This document shows, piece by piece, positions 6,868 to 14,158 of a stretch of DNA of 23,557 nt. This DNA comes from a virus. The translations under genes were made by a program, and so were the position numbers. Numbering within the stretch: the stretch's first letter is position 1; the number at the start of each line of letters is the position of its first letter. The stretch is from IMG/VR virus record IMGVR_UViG_3300043395_002168, positions 1 to 23,557 of that record. The stretch is one strand, 5' to 3'. The notes under the pieces were generated by a model. It was given only the letters and a program-made list of their open reading frames with translations. It did not search any database and had not been told where the DNA came from.

Positions 6868-6898
6868 TTTAGGTATACTCGCTGAGGATATCTAAATC
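6866..6898 (+). promoter_or_regulatory. Strong stem-loop upstream of the sheath gene
   Basis: GATTTAGGTAT (6866-6876) pairs with ATATCTAAATC (6888-6898) over 11 base pairs with one G-U. The 11-base loop can form a further CTC/GAG stem. It begins at the preceding stop codon and ends 17 bases before the sheath Shine-Dalgarno (GGAGG 6916-6920). No U-run follows, so it is not a standard terminator. It also contains TATACT (6874-6879), a possible -10 box. An RNA stability or processing element, or an operator, are the main options. Confidence 0.45.
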
Positions 6899-6927
6899 AA
6901 GGTTTCAATTAGCACGGAGGATGGCGA

Positions 6928-8430
6928 ATGCCCGGTGTACAGATTACAACCGCAGTACGTACAGGACCAGCAGTAACTGGCGTTGCACCTGATTCAACAT
7001 TCTTTGTTGTAGGTGAGACACAGCGCGGAAAGCAGAACACCGCTGTCCTCGTTACCAGCCTTGACGAGTACGTCACCCAATTCGGTGGGTATGAAGCAGA
7101 TAAGCACACGTACAACGCTGTGCGGATTTTCTTTGAGGAAGGCGGCGCAAACTGCTATGTTTCGCGTGCAGCAAATGCTGCTTGGGACACTGCGACTGTG
7201 CTTGTTGAAGACGCAACTGATGAGACCAAGGGAATCACGGTTTCTGCTGCTGGAAGCGGTGAATGGGGCAATGACATCTCGGTTGTTGTTTCTGCGGGTG
7301 ACGGTGTTTTCAACGTGGAAATCCAATACGGCGCCGATAACGAAGTTATCGCTAGCAAGAGTGACCTAACTACAATTGCCGAAGCAATTGAATGGTTTGA
7401 AAACAGCACTGCAGCCAAGCGCTATGTGCAAGTTGCCCTCGCCGCTGATACTGACGACACGAACGCGCTTGGCGCTGGCACATACAACCTAAGCGGTGGC
7501 ACCAACGAAGAAACTGTTGCTGTCGCTGGAGTCGTAAGCGCTCTCGCTGCCTTCACCGAGGAACTTGGAGGTGGCTGTGTTGCTGCGCCAGGTTTTGCAA
7601 CTGGTTCCGACACCACGCTCTACGATGCTCTCAAAAACCATGCTGTAAGCCAGAATCGCATTGCTTTGCTCTCCTTCAAGAAGGGCGAGACTAAGGCAAA
7701 CGCTATTTCTAACTCGGAATCATACGGTGCCAGCGATGACACTGGTCACGAGAACGTTGCAATGTACTTCCCATGGGTTACTTTCCCCTCAGGAACAGGC
7801 GTAACACTAAGTGCTTCTCCCGAAGCATACGTCGCAGCAGTCCGCTCAAAGACCCACAACTCAACTGGGCCATGGAAGGCTTACGCTGGAGTTGAGTCAA
7901 ACTCCCGTTTTGTCACTGGTGTCGCAACGGCACTCAGCAAGGCTGACGGCGACGAACTTGACGCGGCTCGCGTAAACCCAATTCGCATCATCGCAAATGA
8001 TGTACGAATCTACGGTGCCCGCTCGCACGCAGGCGCAGGGACAGCGACAAGCGAAGCACGCGAATCGCAGTGGCGTTTCATTACCGCACGCGAAACAATC
8101 AACTACGTGGTCAACCAAGCAAACATCGCACTGGAGCCACTTGTTTTCTCAACGATTGATGGTCGTAAGACAATCTACGCCGACATCACCGCTGCTTTGC
8201 AGTCGGTTCTTGAGCCAGTCCGCATCGCTGGTGGTCTATATGAAGGTTTCTCGCCAACTGGCAAGCGCCTTGACTATGGCTACACCATCAAGGTTGATGA
8301 CACTCTGAACCCAGCAAGCCAACTGGAAAGTGGTCTTGTCAAGGCTCAGGTCGGTATTCGCGTCTCCAGCATTGGCGACAAGATTACGGTCAACATCATC
8401 AAGTCAAACCTGACAACGGCTCTGGTATAA
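6928..8430 (+). CDS. Contractile tail sheath protein
   Basis: This 500-residue protein is the contractile sheath subunit. The N-terminus PGVQITTAVRTGPAVTGVAP, followed by TFFVVGETQRG, SLDEYVTQFGGY and VRIFFEEGGANCYVSRA, is the standard sheath opening. A variable middle domain follows, then the conserved C-terminal part with NDVRIYGARSH, SQWRFITARETINYVVNQ, ALQSVLEPVRIAGGLYEGF, and a last strand-rich SGLVKAQVGIRVSSIGDKI. The start is ATG 6928 with GGAGG seven bases upstream; an ATG at 6921 is out of frame. It is followed by the tube gene, the usual order. The sheath stores the energy for tail contraction and marks the element as a myovirus-type phage. No stop or frameshift interrupts it. Confidence 0.95.
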   Translation: MPGVQITTAVRTGPAVTGVAPDSTFFVVGETQRGKQNTAVLVTSLDEYVTQFGGYEADKHTYNAVRIFFEEGGANCYVSRAANAAWDTATVLVEDATDETKGITVSAAGSGEWGNDISVVVSAGDGVFNVEIQYGADNEVIASKSDLTTIAEAIEWFENSTAAKRYVQVALAADTDDTNALGAGTYNLSGGTNEETVAVAGVVSALAAFTEELGGGCVAAPGFATGSDTTLYDALKNHAVSQNRIALLSFKKGETKANAISNSESYGASDDTGHENVAMYFPWVTFPSGTGVTLSASPEAYVAAVRSKTHNSTGPWKAYAGVESNSRFVTGVATALSKADGDELDAARVNPIRIIANDVRIYGARSHAGAGTATSEARESQWRFITARETINYVVNQANIALEPLVFSTIDGRKTIYADITAALQSVLEPVRIAGGLYEGFSPTGKRLDYGYTIKVDDTLNPASQLESGLVKAQVGIRVSSIGDKITVNIIKSNLTTALV

Positions 8431-8440
8431 CGGAGGAACA

Positions 8441-8908
8441 ATGCCTGATTCAATGCGTAAACTCGCAGCACAACGCCAGATTGTGGCGAAGATTTCCCCC
8501 AGTGTGTCTGGAACAGGGCAACTCTTCCCCGACTACTTTACGCAGGTATCGGGCGGAGAAATTTCTGCCTCTGTGGAAAAGGTCTACCACGGCAAGTCGC
8601 TGTTCCCCGAAACACTCTGCGCTCCAGCAGAAATCGGTGACATCACTGTAACTGGCTACGTCTCGTACGATGCTACCTTCCTTGCCAAACTGCAAGATTT
8701 GCGTCAACTCGTCGGTCGTATCTATTACGATATTACTGTTCAAGTTTTTGACTGTGACCTTAATGTCCCTGGCGCTGACCGCTTCTACTCCAAGGCTCTC
8801 CTTGTTGGGTTGAGTGAAGGTGAAGGCGATGCCTCATCGGGTACACCAGCAACGTTCGCTCTTACCTTCAGTATCTCCACTGTTTCGGTTCCAGCAACTT
8901 CTGCCTGA
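8441..8908 (+). CDS. Tail tube protein
   Basis: This 155-residue protein follows the sheath directly, with GGAGG at 8431-8435 and ATG 8441, and has the size and beta-rich character of a contractile-tail inner tube subunit. Visible segments include YFTQVSGGEISASVEKVYHG, FPETLCAPAEIGDITVTGYV, LRQLVGRIYYDITVQVFDCD and a final TPATFALTFSISTVSVPA. The E-I/V-T-V-T-G pattern and the closing beta strand match tube proteins such as the P2 FII or XkdM type. It would form the DNA conduit inside the sheath, polymerising on the baseplate around the tape measure protein. Position between sheath and chaperone makes the assignment firm. Confidence 0.88.
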   Translation: MPDSMRKLAAQRQIVAKISPSVSGTGQLFPDYFTQVSGGEISASVEKVYHGKSLFPETLCAPAEIGDITVTGYVSYDATFLAKLQDLRQLVGRIYYDITVQVFDCDLNVPGADRFYSKALLVGLSEGEGDASSGTPATFALTFSISTVSVPATSA

Positions 8909-8913
8909 TTTTT

Positions 8914-8936
8914 TTACGAGTTGTACCTGCTCGTAA
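8914..8936 (+). promoter_or_regulatory. Inverted repeat after the tube gene
   Basis: TTACGAG (8914-8920) and CTCGTAA (8930-8936) form a perfect 7-bp stem with a 9-base loop, straight after the tube stop codon and a run of seven T residues. The T-run comes before, not after, the stem on the plus strand, so it does not look like a normal terminator. It may damp transcription or protect the abundant sheath/tube message. Confidence 0.35.
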
Positions 8937-8945
8937 TAGCCATCG

Positions 8946-8954
8946 TGCTAGTCT
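8946..8954 (+). promoter_or_regulatory. Candidate leaderless promoter of the tail chaperone gene
   Basis: TGC-TAGTCT fits the extended -10 TGN-TANNNT. Its hexamer (8949-8954) lies exactly at -12 to -7 relative to the A of the ATG at 8961. The gene has no Shine-Dalgarno sequence, which is the arrangement of leaderless transcripts common in Actinobacteria. No good -35 is visible at 17-18 bases. This is an inference from spacing and the lack of a Shine-Dalgarno. Confidence 0.35.
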
Positions 8955-8960
8955 CGCTGC

Positions 8961-9476
8961 ATGGAAGAACCCACATTTAACATCGTAAGCAATCTGTCAG
9001 ACGACGCTGCTGGTGACCCATCAAACAACGTGCTTTCTGCGTTGAAGGCTGTCATTAGCAAGAGCGTTAAGCGACCAGATGTATTCATTGAAGTTCCAGA
9101 ACGACCCGGTGTAAATATCCGTGTTTCGCCAAACATTACGCAACATCAGTTGCGTTCATGGCGTAAGAATGCTGGTGAAGATACAAAGGCTGGCATGGAC
9201 ACGGTCAAGTTCGCATGCGCAGTTGTTGGTCATACAACCACGGGCATCACCATGAATGGTGAAGTCGTTACTGATGACCGTGGTGTTGAGTTGACATTTG
9301 CGTCGCCCGAGATTCTGGCAATGACAAATACTCAGCGTCCGCTGCCAGATTGCGTTAAGGCATTTTTTGGCATTGAGCCACACATTGAGGCAGCGGCAGT
9401 TGCGATTATGGAAGCGGCTGGTTATGGGGACACGGTGGACACTGCGGACCCTACGAAGACGTCCTCTACGAACTAG
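8961..9476 (+). CDS. Tail assembly chaperone, G-type short product
   Basis: This 171-residue protein sits between the tube and the tape measure gene, the position of the gpG-type tail assembly chaperone that keeps the tape measure protein soluble during assembly. It starts at ATG 8961 without a visible Shine-Dalgarno. Residues 1-60 are polar with VLSALKAVISKSVKRPDVFI. Then come RVSPNITQHQLRSWRKNAGE, FACAVVGHTTTGITMNGE and a helical end LPDCVKAFFGIEPHIEAAAV. These chaperones are poorly conserved, so the call relies mainly on position, size and the -1 frame extension that follows. The last codons (TADPTKTSSTN) overlap the frameshift region, and the stop is the TAG at 9474. Confidence 0.8.
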   Translation: MEEPTFNIVSNLSDDAAGDPSNNVLSALKAVISKSVKRPDVFIEVPERPGVNIRVSPNITQHQLRSWRKNAGEDTKAGMDTVKFACAVVGHTTTGITMNGEVVTDDRGVELTFASPEILAMTNTQRPLPDCVKAFFGIEPHIEAAAVAIMEAAGYGDTVDTADPTKTSSTN

Positions 9477-9655
9477 AAGAGGACGTCCGCGTCATCAACG
9501 CCGCCCGTTTGGGTGAGTTGTTCGGTACAGACCCAATTGCCTTGTTGAACTGCTCTGAAGAAGAGTGGTTGATTAGATTCGCCTGTGCTAAAGTTATAGA
9601 GAAAGACCGTGAGCGACAGGCTAAAGAGGCTGAGAGAACTCGGGGTAAATTTTAA
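8961..9655 (+). CDS. Tail assembly chaperone, GT fusion by probable -1 programmed frameshift
   Basis: The -1 frame relative to 8961-9476 is open from 9389 to the TAA at 9653-9655 but has no ATG start or Shine-Dalgarno of its own. It encodes an acidic/helical piece with AARLGELFGTDPIALLNCSE, EEWLIRFACAKVIE and a charged end (RERQAKEAERTRGKF), which resembles the T domain of phage gpGT proteins. The shift must occur between 9389 and 9473, because TGA codons close the -1 frame at 9374 and 9386. The best candidate is C-CCT-ACG at 9449-9455, where the proline tRNA can re-pair from CCT to CCC; T-GGG-GAC at 9425 is weaker. Using that site, the fusion is about 231 residues. Two products in a set ratio are normal for this chaperone pair. 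The exact slip site is uncertain. Confidence 0.72.
9458..9487 (+). promoter_or_regulatory. Stem-loop likely stimulating the -1 frameshift
   Basis: GACGTCCTCT (9458-9467) and AGAGGACGTC (9478-9487) are perfect inverted repeats that form a 10-bp stem with a 10-base loop. The loop holds the zero-frame TAG stop at 9474. The stem begins five bases after the CCT codon (9450-9452) of the candidate slippery site, close to the spacing used by frameshift-stimulating structures. The same bases code in both frames. Confidence 0.6.
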
Positions 9656-9679
9656 GCAGTTTTCGCTTTTGGGGTTCAC

Positions 9680-12600
9680 ATGGCTGAGCAAGTCACCATT
9701 AAAATTAACGTAAAGGCTGACACTGCTGTAATTGAACGCGTGCGAGCGCAATTAGCATCATTATGCCGCGAGGCTGATGATTGTAGTAATACTTTTGATA
9801 AGTATTCAAAAAGGCTCAACGACACTAGCAAATCACAGAAGCGGCTTACCGAGACCACAGATAATCACTCCAGCGCCGTAAAGCGACTTTCTGGGGCGCA
9901 GCGCAGAAATAGCAAGGACAATGATTCATTCATCAAGCAACTCTTCAAGATGGATGATGTCGGCAAGAAACTATTAGGTGGGCTTCAGGGTCTCATAAAA
10001 TTTGGTTTTAAGTATGTCGCCATTGAGGCTGCTGCTGCCGCTGCTGTTATTGGTTCTGCTGGTCTCCTTTTCAAAACTGGACAATTGTTCGCCAAGGGCT
10101 ACCAAACAGCCTTGGCTGGGGTTTCATACGCCCTGACCGCATTGGTTGCTGCAGGTTCGGCGTTTCTTGCAGTTCAACAGCAGTTTGCATCAATTCAATT
10201 TGCCCCAATGTTTACCAAGGGGCTAGTCAATACTCAAGATAGGTTTGAGGCTGCTGACCTCGCAATGCGCAGTTTTGTTAATTCATCAGAACTTGCAGTA
10301 TTTGGCACGAAAGCACTTACAGCGTCATTTGCTGAAATGGCAAAGAACGTCAATCCACAGCAACTCGGGCAGGTAACTGGCGCAATGCGTACGCTTGGAA
10401 ACGTTGCTGCTGGCATGGGTGGCGACATCGGCAAGAACTTTCAAGAAGTTTCCAAGTTCGCTGCTGCTTTCCAAAAGGAAGGAAAGTTAACTGATGCCGT
10501 AAAGAAGCAGGGCGAGGGTCTTAGCCCAATTTTCAAGAAAGTAATTGAAGAACAATCAAAAGCGGGTAATACAACTTTTGAAAAGTTCATGTCAACGCTG
10601 GGCACAAATAAGACGTTTGCCGAGGCTTATGGTGGGCAACTAGATGCAGTGAATAATACTGTCATGGGACACCTCAAGGGCGCGATGACTGACCTTAAAG
10701 CAACATTGACCGATATGGGTGGACCGTTGCTGGAGCCATTAGGCAATGCAATTACCCATATAAAACATCTTATTGAAGCGCTCCTGCAGCGTGTACGTGG
10801 AAGCGTACAGGAGATTGGTAGTGGAAGCCTAATAAATGGGATGGTCAAGGGGGTAGAAAAACTAACCCTTCTCCTCGGACGCCTAATGACCCATGACGTC
10901 ACTAAGGCTGGCGACGCCATTGACAAAATGAAGGGTGCGTGGACGGCAATAACTGGTTTCTTTGAAAAGATTCAGGACTATCTGCGCCCACTCCAAGATG
11001 CTGCTTCAGTTCTTTGGCAGGCGCTGCAACCAATTCTGCAGGCGTTCGTCGGCAACTTTAATTCTACAATACAAACGCTTTCCAAGTCACTTGTTGACAA
11101 TAAGGAAGAAATCGTTGGCTTTACTACGGAGATTGCAAAGTTCCTTACGGCATTTGGAAATTTTGGAACTGTTCTAAAGGAAGCATTCATAAAGGCTCTT
11201 CCAGTACTAAAACAACTCGCAAGTATTTTGACGATGATATTCACTATTCTTACCAAAGTTTTTGGTTTGATTAATAAAATTGGCGGACCACTTGGGGGTA
11301 TCGCTACATTGGGTGCTGCATTCTTGGGTATGCGCGCTCTAAAAATTGGGGCAAAGGGCGTCAAGGGAAAAGTAGATAGCAAAATCGGAAGCATGATGCC
11401 TGGTGGCGGCGGAGTTATGGGTGGGGGTGTTGTAGGTCAGAACGTCGCAACAATGAATGTTAATGCTGGGGTTGTAAACATGTCTGGCGGCGTTGCTGGC
11501 GGAATCGGCATATCGCCACTAAATGCCCAAGGCGGGGTTGGGACGAACCCCTATGGTCCGATGATGCCAACGTCGCCGACTGGTTTTCGTGGTGCCTACG
11601 GGGTGGCACGCGCTGGAGGGGTAGGCATGTTTGGCGCAGCACGCGCTGGGGCTGGTTCATTTTTTGCCAATAGTCCTTATGGACCAATGGCAATGATGGC
11701 TGGTGGGACAATGCTTGATGCCGTCAATCAGTCACAGTTTGGCAACAATCCGTATCTAGGTGCTGGCGCAAATATGCTCCAAACTGGTGGAATGTTGCGA
11801 ATGATGGGAGCAAGTGCGCCTGTCGCTGCAGGTGCGGCGACGGCAGTTGGAGCATGGAAAGTTGGCGGCGCACTATCAAGCAAGTTCTTTGGCAATGATG
11901 ACAGCATAAAGGGCAAACTTGGCGGTGCGGCAACGGGAGCGCTGGCTGGTGCAGCAATCGGCTCCATCGTCCCCGGTATCGGTACTGCTGCTGGGGCAGC
12001 AATTGGTGGTCTTGTTGGTGGAGTTTCTGGTTGGCTGAATGCTGGGAAAAATAAGAAAAAAGCCCGCAAGGCTGCGGAAGAATTTGTTGACGGATATTCA
12101 AGCGCAATTGACCAAGCGTTCAAGGACGGCGATGTTGCGGCACTTAACGAACTCAAAGATTCCTATGTTGAGCAAGCAAAGGCTGCAGCAAAGGGAAATA
12201 TTGATGTATACAACGAGAAAATTAAAGAGTTTGAACCAGAACTAGAGAAAATTAATCAGCGGATAGATACGTTTACAAAGAACGCTGAACAAATGAGTCA
12301 CTGGCTCGGCATGAGCACTGACACTATGAACCAGATTTCTGAAGTTACAGGAATCAACTTTCAGAACAGGCTGGTTAGCGTTTTTGAAGTAATAGGTCGC
12401 GCAGGCGAAGATTTTGGTCTAAATCTTAAAGAAGTTCTCGGAAACATTCTTGCCGACATTGACCAGAAACAAACATCTGCAATTCTTGATTTGATTGAAA
12501 AACCAGGGCAGATGGCAGAAATGGGCAAACAACTTGATGCGGCTCAGGCAGCAATTATGAGCGGGGATACATCACAGGGCGCACTAGACGAATACATCAA

Positions 12601-13357
12601 GCAGCAGTTTACTTATGCTCAGGCACAGGCTGGCGGAGACCCCATGAAAGGTCTTGCTCTTGCCATGGATGTTATTAGGAGTCAGGGCGGTAAGGGTGGT
12701 GCGCTTGAAGGAAAAACTGACATTTTGATGAGTCGCATTAACGAGATGGGTCTTCTTGACCCGCAAAATCTTGTCAATATTGCTCAGCAATCTGGTCAAG
12801 TTGACCTAATGGCACAAGAGTTAATGACACTTTTAGGTCCTAATGCAAAAGATGCACAGGGCAACGCAATTACTCTTGATACTACCAAAAATACGTTGCT
12901 TAATCAGATTGCTACTGGCGGTATTGCTGCATTCACGCAACAAGAAGAGATGCTGAAAAGTTATGGATTAACAAAAACTGGTCAGGGCGGAGGTATTTCT
13001 GCATCCGACTTCTTGCGGTATGGCTTTGGTGGTGCTGCCCAACTTCAAACTGGCGCGAATATGGCACTTGGTGCGCAAAGTTACTCAAATGGTACGTACG
13101 GCGGAGGCGGAGTAGCACTTTCTGCTCCAGTAGGAACAACTGGTGGAATTTCAACTGCTACAGGGACACTTCAGCCAACTTCATCTGTTCAGAATATTCA
13201 GGTTGGCGAAACGAAAATTACTGTTAGCGGAATCTTGAGCCCATCTGAAGCCGAACTTATTGCGAACGCTGTCGCGAAGGTTCAGAATAGTTATGGCGAA
13301 CGGCGCGGTAGCGGTCGCGGCGGCTTGGGTGGCGGCGTCGGAGTAACGGCGAGTTAA
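9680..13357 (+). CDS. Tail tape measure protein
   Basis: This 1225-residue protein, the longest in the window, follows the chaperone pair and precedes the baseplate genes, which is the defining position of the tape measure. Residues 1-100 are charged and helical. A hydrophobic stretch spans about 112-170 (EAAAAAAVIGSAGLLF onward) and another about 505-555 (LTMIFTILTKVFGLI). A Gly/Met/Ala-rich section runs at about 570-720 with PYGPM appearing twice. A glycine-zipper-like segment at about 750-785 has GALAGAAIGSIVPGIGTAAG. A charged helical region and a Gly/Arg-rich tail (GSGRGGLGGG) complete it. No lysozyme, peptidase or transglycosylase motif is visible. It would set tail length and enter the host envelope at DNA injection. 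By ~0.15 nm per residue the tail would be roughly 180 nm. Confidence 0.92.
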   Translation: MAEQVTIKINVKADTAVIERVRAQLASLCREADDCSNTFDKYSKRLNDTSKSQKRLTETTDNHSSAVKRLSGAQRRNSKDNDSFIKQLFKMDDVGKKLLGGLQGLIKFGFKYVAIEAAAAAAVIGSAGLLFKTGQLFAKGYQTALAGVSYALTALVAAGSAFLAVQQQFASIQFAPMFTKGLVNTQDRFEAADLAMRSFVNSSELAVFGTKALTASFAEMAKNVNPQQLGQVTGAMRTLGNVAAGMGGDIGKNFQEVSKFAAAFQKEGKLTDAVKKQGEGLSPIFKKVIEEQSKAGNTTFEKFMSTLGTNKTFAEAYGGQLDAVNNTVMGHLKGAMTDLKATLTDMGGPLLEPLGNAITHIKHLIEALLQRVRGSVQEIGSGSLINGMVKGVEKLTLLLGRLMTHDVTKAGDAIDKMKGAWTAITGFFEKIQDYLRPLQDAASVLWQALQPILQAFVGNFNSTIQTLSKSLVDNKEEIVGFTTEIAKFLTAFGNFGTVLKEAFIKALPVLKQLASILTMIFTILTKVFGLINKIGGPLGGIATLGAAFLGMRALKIGAKGVKGKVDSKIGSMMPGGGGVMGGGVVGQNVATMNVNAGVVNMSGGVAGGIGISPLNAQGGVGTNPYGPMMPTSPTGFRGAYGVARAGGVGMFGAARAGAGSFFANSPYGPMAMMAGGTMLDAVNQSQFGNNPYLGAGANMLQTGGMLRMMGASAPVAAGAATAVGAWKVGGALSSKFFGNDDSIKGKLGGAATGALAGAAIGSIVPGIGTAAGAAIGGLVGGVSGWLNAGKNKKKARKAAEEFVDGYSSAIDQAFKDGDVAALNELKDSYVEQAKAAAKGNIDVYNEKIKEFEPELEKINQRIDTFTKNAEQMSHWLGMSTDTMNQISEVTGINFQNRLVSVFEVIGRAGEDFGLNLKEVLGNILADIDQKQTSAILDLIEKPGQMAEMGKQLDAAQAAIMSGDTSQGALDEYIKQQFTYAQAQAGGDPMKGLALAMDVIRSQGGKGGALEGKTDILMSRINEMGLLDPQNLVNIAQQSGQVDLMAQELMTLLGPNAKDAQGNAITLDTTKNTLLNQIATGGIAAFTQQEEMLKSYGLTKTGQGGGISASDFLRYGFGGAAQLQTGANMALGAQSYSNGTYGGGGVALSAPVGTTGGISTATGTLQPTSSVQNIQVGETKITVSGILSPSEAELIANAVAKVQNSYGERRGSGRGGLGGGVGVTAS

Positions 13358-13365
13358 GGGTATTT

Positions 13366-14157
13366 ATGGCAACGATTGATAACAGAAACCATGCTGCGCG
13401 AGTCTATGGTCAAACAAAACGTGCCGCCTCTGGTACCCAAGTTGTGAAAATTCAGCGGTCAAATATTTCGCGCGTAATTACTTTTGACAACGAGCAGCAG
13501 CAGGCTTTTATTCGCCTTCTTCCAGTTCAGTCAGATGACACAATATACGAGTTCCACTTTCCGTATTCACCAGTAAACATCACATATGATGGTTTATCAA
13601 ATGAAATTGCGGAAATTGAAAGACCAGGCGCTACGGCAATAGTTGCGTATAAAAAACATCAACTCCTCAAAATATCATTTGACTTTGTATTAGCAGTTCC
13701 GTTTGACGGCGTTACTACATCAATTGATTCAGACATAGCACTTATGCGCAAAATTGCGGAACACGTAGCGCGTCCAGTTCAAGTCTTCAACCTGGACAAG
13801 ATGTTTGAACGGACAGCACTGCGTCGTTATCAGCCAGCAAACACGCGACATCGCTCGTACGTAACAAAATTCCGTATTGCCGATTTTTCGGTAACAAGCG
13901 CTAAACGGAATCCATCTGGTGGGATAACACAAGCAGATTGCAAACTCACCCTTATTGAGGATGTCAATCCGAAGATTGACGTTGCTTTAATACCAAAATT
14001 TGTTCCACCACCATCTATACCTAAAAAGACGACAACTACAACAAAAACAACAGCAACGGAAGTTCCTAAAGCCTCTACCACAACCAATAATACGGCTAAT
14101 ACAAAGCCAGCATGGGCGCTGAAGGGCGGCGGAACAATCCCCGCTAAGTACAGATAA
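13366..14157 (+). CDS. Baseplate or tube-initiator protein following the tape measure
   Basis: This 263-residue protein occupies the slot of the XkdP/gp53-type protein that links the tail tube to the baseplate hub. Residues ~35-150 include FIRLLPVQSDDTIYEFHFPY, SNEIAEIERPGATAIVAYKK and LLKISFDFVLAVPFDG, a strand-rich region typical of these proteins in which a pattern of PxxI/V-x-Y-D-G leads to an E-I-x-RPG motif. Residues ~205-245 are a Thr/Lys-rich low-complexity linker, and the end is GGGTIPAKYR. No LysM domain is visible, unlike many XkdP relatives; the linker may replace it. AAGGG lies shortly before ATG 13366. Function is inferred from position and fold impression. Confidence 0.68.
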   Translation: MATIDNRNHAARVYGQTKRAASGTQVVKIQRSNISRVITFDNEQQQAFIRLLPVQSDDTIYEFHFPYSPVNITYDGLSNEIAEIERPGATAIVAYKKHQLLKISFDFVLAVPFDGVTTSIDSDIALMRKIAEHVARPVQVFNLDKMFERTALRRYQPANTRHRSYVTKFRIADFSVTSAKRNPSGGITQADCKLTLIEDVNPKIDVALIPKFVPPPSIPKKTTTTTKTTATEVPKASTTTNNTANTKPAWALKGGGTIPAKYR

Positions 14158-14158
14158 T

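Noticed and set aside
6921-6927. ATG at 6921 as the sheath start.
   Set aside because: It is out of frame with the sheath and lies directly against the GGAGG, leaving no spacing.
8911-8936. Rho-independent terminator after the tube gene.
   Set aside because: The T-run precedes the stem on the plus strand, and on the minus strand the stem is followed by A residues, so neither strand gives stem plus U-tract.
11724-12156. Reverse-strand frames with Gln/His-rich or Pro/Ala-rich products inside the tape measure gene.
   Set aside because: They are antisense shadows of the Ala/Gly-rich section of the tape measure and have no start signals.
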